From CALINF01 sp039980455 (lineage in GTDB: Bacteria; Pseudomonadota; Gammaproteobacteria; Pseudomonadales; Halieaceae): DNA of 64,000 nucleotides. Both the position numbers and the translations under genes were made by a program. The stretch covers positions 1,612,001 through 1,676,000 of the forward strand of contig JBDXCG010000003.1 of assembly GCA_039980455.1 (NCBI GenBank), given 5' to 3'. The notes under the pieces are model-generated. The model saw only the letters and a program-made list of their open reading frames with translations. It made no database searches and was not told the origin of the DNA. Numbering within the stretch: the first letter of the stretch is position 1; each line of letters begins with the position of its first letter. Below are positions 59,712-64,000 of this stretch, piece after piece.

Positions 59712-60712
59712 CCGACCAATGCCATTTGCTCTTCATTTAGCTCGGGGACGGGAGGCAATCTATATTTTGTTGGGTCTCCCGCGGCTAGAACCATCGGAAA
59801 TTCGTCGGCATTGACCCAACAATCACTCCAGTTGGTGGTCGAAATCCGGTCGATGACAGCTTTGCGACGCATGGCAATCACGGCTTCGTTGGAATGGGCT
59901 CTGGGCATCATGCAGACTAGGCTAGCTACCCTTAGCAACTCCGGTGCCGAACGGTCAGTAACGGGCGCGCCCGTACCAGGGCTCGAACAATGCACAGTTC
60001 GGGCATCCCACAGCATCATATCCCCGGCTTCCATATGCGCCATGATCGGCGGGGAGTCTTTGAGCTGCGGGTCATCGGTTGGGAAGCGGAAATGGTCCTG
60101 ATCCTCCGGAATGGCCGCCAGCCGGTCTGTGTAGCGTGTAGGAATGTCGGCAAACCACTTGTGCGATCCGGGAACAACGATATTGCCACCGATTTCCGGA
60201 GTGGTCGCTGTGAGAGTGACAGCGGCCTGTACACATTGTCGCCCCGGTCGGCTGATCGGGTGCTGGTCGATATGGAGCCATGCGCCGCCCCGGTCGGTGG
60301 CCCACTCAGGATTAATATCAGTTGGACGCCACAATGCCATGCCATCAAAGCTGACGAGAAGATCCTCATCGTCCCAAACCGCAGCAAAAGCCTGTTTTAC
60401 CGCGGGCACTGACCGAATAAACCATTGGGCCGCGCTGTGGCCGATCCCTTGGCTTGGAACGATTCCACCGTGAACGTTGACCGGCCATTGATCATCACCC
60501 CAGGTGTCGACATCATTGCGGTCGACTCCGGTTCCCAGTTCTTTAAGGTAATCCCATGTCAGGTCGAGAGCATGGTCAGATTCAGTTTTCGACAACGCGT
60601 TCGCAATGACCGCGTAACCCTCTGCTTCGAGGTAATCAATACTTTCCTTCGAACCCGCTGGAAAGCGCGGGACATGCGTATATTTAGGGGTCAATTTATC
60701 GACGCTAATCAC
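59708..60712 (-). CDS. phytanoyl-CoA dioxygenase (PhyH) family protein, paralog A
   Basis: A 334-residue enzyme with GTG start at 60712 and GGGAGAG 7 nt upstream. Triad H147, D149 (AWLHIDQHP) and H241 (TVHCSSPG). It resembles paralog B along the whole length (for example FDGMALWRPTD and PPIMAHMEAGDMMLWD in both), so tandem duplication. First gene of the three-gene cluster with paralog B and the epoxide hydrolase; a hydroxylation/epoxide-opening route for a hydrophobic compound is a reasonable guess. Confidence 0.87.
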   Translation of the reverse strand: MISVDKLTPKYTHVPRFPAGSKESIDYLEAEGYAVIANALSKTESDHALDLTWDYLKELGTGVDRNDVDTWGDDQWPVNVHGGIVPSQGIGHSAAQWFIRSVPAVKQAFAAVWDDEDLLVSFDGMALWRPTDINPEWATDRGGAWLHIDQHPISRPGRQCVQAAVTLTATTPEIGGNIVVPGSHKWFADIPTRYTDRLAAIPEDQDHFRFPTDDPQLKDSPPIMAHMEAGDMMLWDARTVHCSSPGTGAPVTDRSAPELLRVASLVCMMPRAHSNEAVIAMRRKAVIDRISTTNWSDCWVNADEFPMVLAAGDPTKYRLPPVPELNEEQMALVG

Positions 60713-61054
60713 GGTGGCTCTCCCAGAATTATTCGAACAGCAGTTGTCAAATTGCTAAGCTACTTGTGCCGCAGGATACATCAACTCGGCACAGAATAGA
60801 CAGGTCACTAATTTGTCAAGCCTAGCGGAAAGGCGTTGTCATTTGGCTCGCTCACCACAAACAGATTCTCCGCCAAAGTCATGAGTGGGAATAATTCATC
60901 CAGCTTGGTTTTTCTCAAAATGTGGCCAATAATCGAAACACAAGGCGGTTTTAGCAAGTAAATTTCTCGGCCTCTAAAAAATCAAGCAACAGATCTCAAC
61001 CAACCGCCCTGCCCCATTCCTTAAGCGGGTACCGACAAATAACTTCCAACGACC
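60713..61054. other. intergenic region without recognisable gene
   Basis: 342 bp between the exported hydrolase's stop and the dioxygenase operon's start. It must hold the operon promoter (minus strand, near 60720-60800). I see no hairpin or open frame of note. Confidence 0.4.
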
Positions 61055-62551
61055 CTACTTCACGAACGGAGGCAGGGGTATCACGATTTCAGTGCGACCT
61101 ATAGGTTTATCACTTAAAAAACTATGTATCGCTGTCGTGACATCTGGGGACACCATAAACAGATTGTGTCCAGCGTTGGTCACCATAACGTGAGTTAGAT
61201 TAGACAGTCCCTGGGTTGCTTCCCTTTGACCCTCTATATAGGTTCTACCATCTAATGTGCCGGTTAGCAGCAAAGTCGGCACTTTGCTCTCGGGAAAGTC
61301 ACGAAACTCATCACCCAGATCCAAACCAGGAATCTGCTCCGCCAATTGCGGCATTGGAAAGCTCAATGCCTGACCCAACAACGAAGACTTGGCTTCCATC
61401 TCAACTACTTTTAGGCGTTTCGCTGAAATCCCCGAAGCGACATCCATCGCGAGCGGCATTAATCGAAAACTAACGTTAGGCTCTGCAAAACCTGCTCGCT
61501 TGGCGATACCCACGAGCGTAGCTTTTACTTCATCACTGGAGCCTGCTAAGTCGAGCCCACGATAGAGCGCTAATAGTTGCACCACACCACGGTGTGGATC
61601 AGCAATCATCCCTGATGCGAGCACTTGCATATGAAACCGCTGAAACAATAATTCCGTTGTCTTACCCGACTCGTCTGGAACTTGCAGTCGAATTGGACGC
61701 TCGTCCAAGGACTTGTGCACACGTCGAATCAGCGCGTGCACATCGGGATAAAGCGAAGCCGCGTCCGGCTGGGTGTTGATGGCTACTTGGAGTCGTTCAA
61801 AGTAAGCATCGGTTCTGGAAGGCAATTTAACCGTCTGACCCAAACCCTCCGCACTCGCAATCACGATCTTGTGCACACGGTCTTCCATCACTTTGAGGCT
61901 AGCTAAAGCAAGATGGCTACCATAAGAGATGCCCCACAACGTGACGTGCGTTGCGCCAAGGTGTTCTCTCACATCGTCAATATCTTGGGCATTCTCCAGC
62001 GTATTGTAACCGGCGATATCGATACCTTGCGCTTGCCAAAACACGACACACTCGTCTGCAGCAGCACGATAATATTGAGTGATCTCGACATCCGTGAGGA
62101 CCTCACTCACTGGAACGACTGTCTCTGATTCACAATCTGGCAACTTTGATGACGCCCCTGTCCCTCTTTGGTCAAGCGCGATCACATCTCCATGCTCACG
62201 CAGCGCCATAAACAGCGGGAAGCGAAATCCCGGATACTTCGCCGTCTTGATGCCTGAACCACCTGGTCCACCCGCCAGATATATAATGGGCGGGCCTGGC
62301 TGCGTTGTAGTGGCTGGAAACCGTACATAGCGAATAGGGATCATGCGACTCTTTGGATTGCTTCGATTCTCAGGCACCAACAATTCGCCTTGAAATGCAT
62401 CGGTTGTTTCACCGTCCATCGTTTCAAAGACAATGGGAACCTCGTTTTCGACGGAAGTTTCTCCTGCTCTGCAAAACAGGCTGCTCGAGATCAGTATTAG
62501 TAAAACCGCTGTTAACACAGCAGGACGCTGAAGGTTTATAGTCTTGATCAT
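61055..62551 (-). CDS. exported alpha/beta-hydrolase of peptidase family S33
   Basis: A 498-residue protein; the ATG at 62551 gives a signal peptide (hydrophobic about residues 11-26, Cys27 could be a lipidation site). Motifs: YLAGGPGGSGI (oxyanion region, about 91-101), DQRGTGAS, nucleophile S209 in WGISYGSHLA, Asp in LTGTLDGRTY and His in NAGHNLF in a TAP-like C-terminal domain. Similar enzymes are proline iminopeptidase-like or tripeptidyl aminopeptidases. It is divergent from the LytTR-type membrane protein at the end of the window, which may regulate it. Confidence 0.85.
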   Translation of the reverse strand: MIKTINLQRPAVLTAVLLILISSSLFCRAGETSVENEVPIVFETMDGETTDAFQGELLVPENRSNPKSRMIPIRYVRFPATTTQPGPPIIYLAGGPGGSGIKTAKYPGFRFPLFMALREHGDVIALDQRGTGASSKLPDCESETVVPVSEVLTDVEITQYYRAAADECVVFWQAQGIDIAGYNTLENAQDIDDVREHLGATHVTLWGISYGSHLALASLKVMEDRVHKIVIASAEGLGQTVKLPSRTDAYFERLQVAINTQPDAASLYPDVHALIRRVHKSLDERPIRLQVPDESGKTTELLFQRFHMQVLASGMIADPHRGVVQLLALYRGLDLAGSSDEVKATLVGIAKRAGFAEPNVSFRLMPLAMDVASGISAKRLKVVEMEAKSSLLGQALSFPMPQLAEQIPGLDLGDEFRDFPESKVPTLLLTGTLDGRTYIEGQREATQGLSNLTHVMVTNAGHNLFMVSPDVTTAIHSFLSDKPIGRTEIVIPLPPFVK

Positions 62552-62717
62552 TTCATCGCTCACTTATGATGTAGTCTAGGTCAAACCATTAGCGCACCTA
62601 AGTGAGTGTTTATCATGCTATATTCGCCAAAAGGCGCCATCTTTCATGCTCTTACCGCTAAACGGTAGGGAATTTTCGGTGACCAACACCCCGCATTGAA
62701 CTAAATTCAGGCTCGTT

Positions 62718-64000
62718 ATGCCTATCAACAGCATCAATCCTAGCCGTTTGTTATGTCGAGCCTTAAGCTGGCTAACGTGCTGCTATTGCTTACTCTCGTT
62801 CAACCAAGTCACACAGGCAGAACCTCGCCTGACATCTATCGATCGCCAAAATGCGATTGTGTGCCCTGCCACCCTAGCAGCTAACCCGCCAAATTTTTCC
62901 GAGCCAGAATGCATTGCAACGGCGTTCTACGACGTCGATCCTCAAAACACGGCTATTTGGATAAAAACCACCATCGCTCTGCCGGACACCTGGCTGGGCA
63001 ACTCAAGACCACTAGGGCTATTCGTGCAGGGCAAAACATCCAGCGAAGCCTATTTCAACGGCCGGTTGGTCGGTCGAAGTGGCACACCTAGCCCCCTCAA
63101 AGCCGATGAGTTCCCCGGCAATATCGACTCAGTATTCTATTTGCCCTCGCCCATCATTCAGCCCAACAACGAAGTGGTGCTGAAACTTTCATCTCATCAC
63201 GGCTTTTTACATCTGGCTAGCCCGATACATTTTGTTGGCGTTGGTGACTTCGTAGCGCCCGAGAGCCTGTTCCAGCGCTATACCTTCTTATCCATGATGT
63301 TGCTGGGCGCATTGATTCTAACCATCCTGTACTTTCTGGTGCTTCGCTATCAATCCCAACAGCCAAGAGAACATACGCTGTTTCTATTAATGAGCAGCAT
63401 CGCCGCTGCGCAACTCGCGGCAGAATCTGTTCGCGGCTTTTACTCTTACTCATACCCCTTACATGACTTAAGGCTGATAGTCATCGTATTACTCTCGATG
63501 GGTTTTGGGCTCTGTTTACTGGCCTTGGTCGCTTGGAGATTTTCAAAACAAAGATTCTGGCATTGGCTTGGCATTGGCGGTTTAACAACATCAATCGCCA
63601 TCCTTGCTATCCCCTATTTCGATGCGAAAACTGCATTCGCGATACTTATTCCAGCGAGCTGCGCCACGGCACTGGTCGCCTTTGAAACCTATCGAGAGCG
63701 GACGCGGGAGCTAGCGGGGTACCTAGCAGCGTTCTTAACTTTCGACATCATTGTCTTAGTCACGCTCAATACCTTTCACAATATTACTTACTATTTGATT
63801 ATTGCCGCCATGATTGCGTATCTATTTATTACTCAAGCGCGGTCTCTGTCTCGAGGCGAACAGCGGCTCGCCGAGGAGCAACAGAGTGTTTCCAAGCTTG
63901 TGTTCAGACTTGATCAGCTTAAACAACAGGAAAAACCAACCAAGGTAGTGATCAGTAGCGCAGGAGAAGTCAGCCAGATCGCAACAGACAATATCCGATA
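62718..64000 (+). CDS. 7TM membrane sensor with start of LytTR domain (3' truncated)
   Basis: An open frame from the ATG at 62718 to the window end (427 codons, no stop). N-terminal hydrophobic signal (about residues 17-30), a periplasmic domain to about residue 188 with WIKTTIALPDTW and NGRLVGRSG, as in 7TMR-DISM-type extracellular domains, then about seven membrane helices (about 195-385), a charged coiled-coil (about 385-408), and finally KVVISSAGEVSQIATDNIR, which reads like the first strands of a LytTR DNA-binding domain. A membrane-bound transcription factor is likely. Partner hydrolase gene is divergent, 166 bp away. Confidence 0.65.
   Translation, partial: MPINSINPSRLLCRALSWLTCCYCLLSFNQVTQAEPRLTSIDRQNAIVCPATLAANPPNFSEPECIATAFYDVDPQNTAIWIKTTIALPDTWLGNSRPLGLFVQGKTSSEAYFNGRLVGRSGTPSPLKADEFPGNIDSVFYLPSPIIQPNNEVVLKLSSHHGFLHLASPIHFVGVGDFVAPESLFQRYTFLSMMLLGALILTILYFLVLRYQSQQPREHTLFLLMSSIAAAQLAAESVRGFYSYSYPLHDLRLIVIVLLSMGFGLCLLALVAWRFSKQRFWHWLGIGGLTTSIAILAIPYFDAKTAFAILIPASCATALVAFETYRERTRELAGYLAAFLTFDIIVLVTLNTFHNITYYLIIAAMIAYLFITQARSLSRGEQRLAEEQQSVSKLVFRLDQLKQQEKPTKVVISSAGEVSQIATDNIR

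Overview
The window looks like a chromosomal stretch of a marine gammaproteobacterium. The Cellvibrionales/Halieaceae (NOR5/OM60) neighbourhood is my best guess, inferred from gene content only. The housekeeping block thrS-infC-rpmI-rplT-pheS-pheT-ihfA-merR-like-tRNA-Pro has the gammaproteobacterial order. Around it lie a dedicated proteobacterial sortase system, sulfatases, several outer-membrane porins and phytanoyl-CoA-type dioxygenases, a mix common in marine heterotrophs.

Layout. 1-4.1 kb: a sugar-handling cluster (MFS permease fragment, TIM-barrel sugar isomerase/epimerase, Gfo/Idh/MocA oxidoreductase, DUF1080 protein) followed by a SnoaL-like protein and an exported protein. 5.0-13.9 kb: a cell-envelope uptake/hydrolysis locus with a porin carrying a barrel-less amidohydrolase domain, another beta-barrel protein, two tandem OprB-like porins, a secreted amidohydrolase and a divergent AraC-type regulator. 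14.0-15.2 kb: a MORN-repeat protein and a glycine-zipper protein. 15.3-22.7 kb: the translation operon on the minus strand, with infC starting at ATT inside the thrS stop. 23.0-25.7 kb: a helical-bundle protein, a secreted esterase and a DUF1254/DUF1214 protein. 25.9-31.8 kb: class GN sortase, its VIT/vWA target, and the divergent two-component pair pdsR/pdsS. 31.8-37.0 kb: a YiaV/YiaW-like membrane pair, an arylsulfatase and uvrB.

From 37.15 kb the character changes. An intact tRNA-Asn is followed by five copies of one repeat (37.18, 41.27, 45.41, 51.57 and 57.28 kb). The repeat consists of the 3' part of tRNA-Asn, a hairpin terminator and a 73-codon gene. The first two copies are complete apart from the tRNA 5' half; the next three are increasingly eroded. 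Each interval carries different cargo: two paralogous secreted metalloproteases; an outer-membrane protein, sulfatase and TetR; hypothetical genes, a PliI-type lysozyme inhibitor, a DAPG-hydrolase-like enzyme, TetR and an MBL hydrolase; a molybdopterin oxidoreductase and TetR. I read this as successive insertions at one tRNA-Asn hotspot, newest next to the tRNA, by a family of elements that all carry the small gene. No integrase is visible. Three of the strata pair a TetR regulator with divergently transcribed enzyme genes across a palindrome.

Beyond the last repeat (57.5-64 kb) are an epoxide hydrolase, two tandem PhyH-type dioxygenases, an exported S33-family hydrolase and, running off the end, a 7TM membrane protein that appears to enter a LytTR DNA-binding domain. 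All functions are read from sequence by eye; no database search was run.
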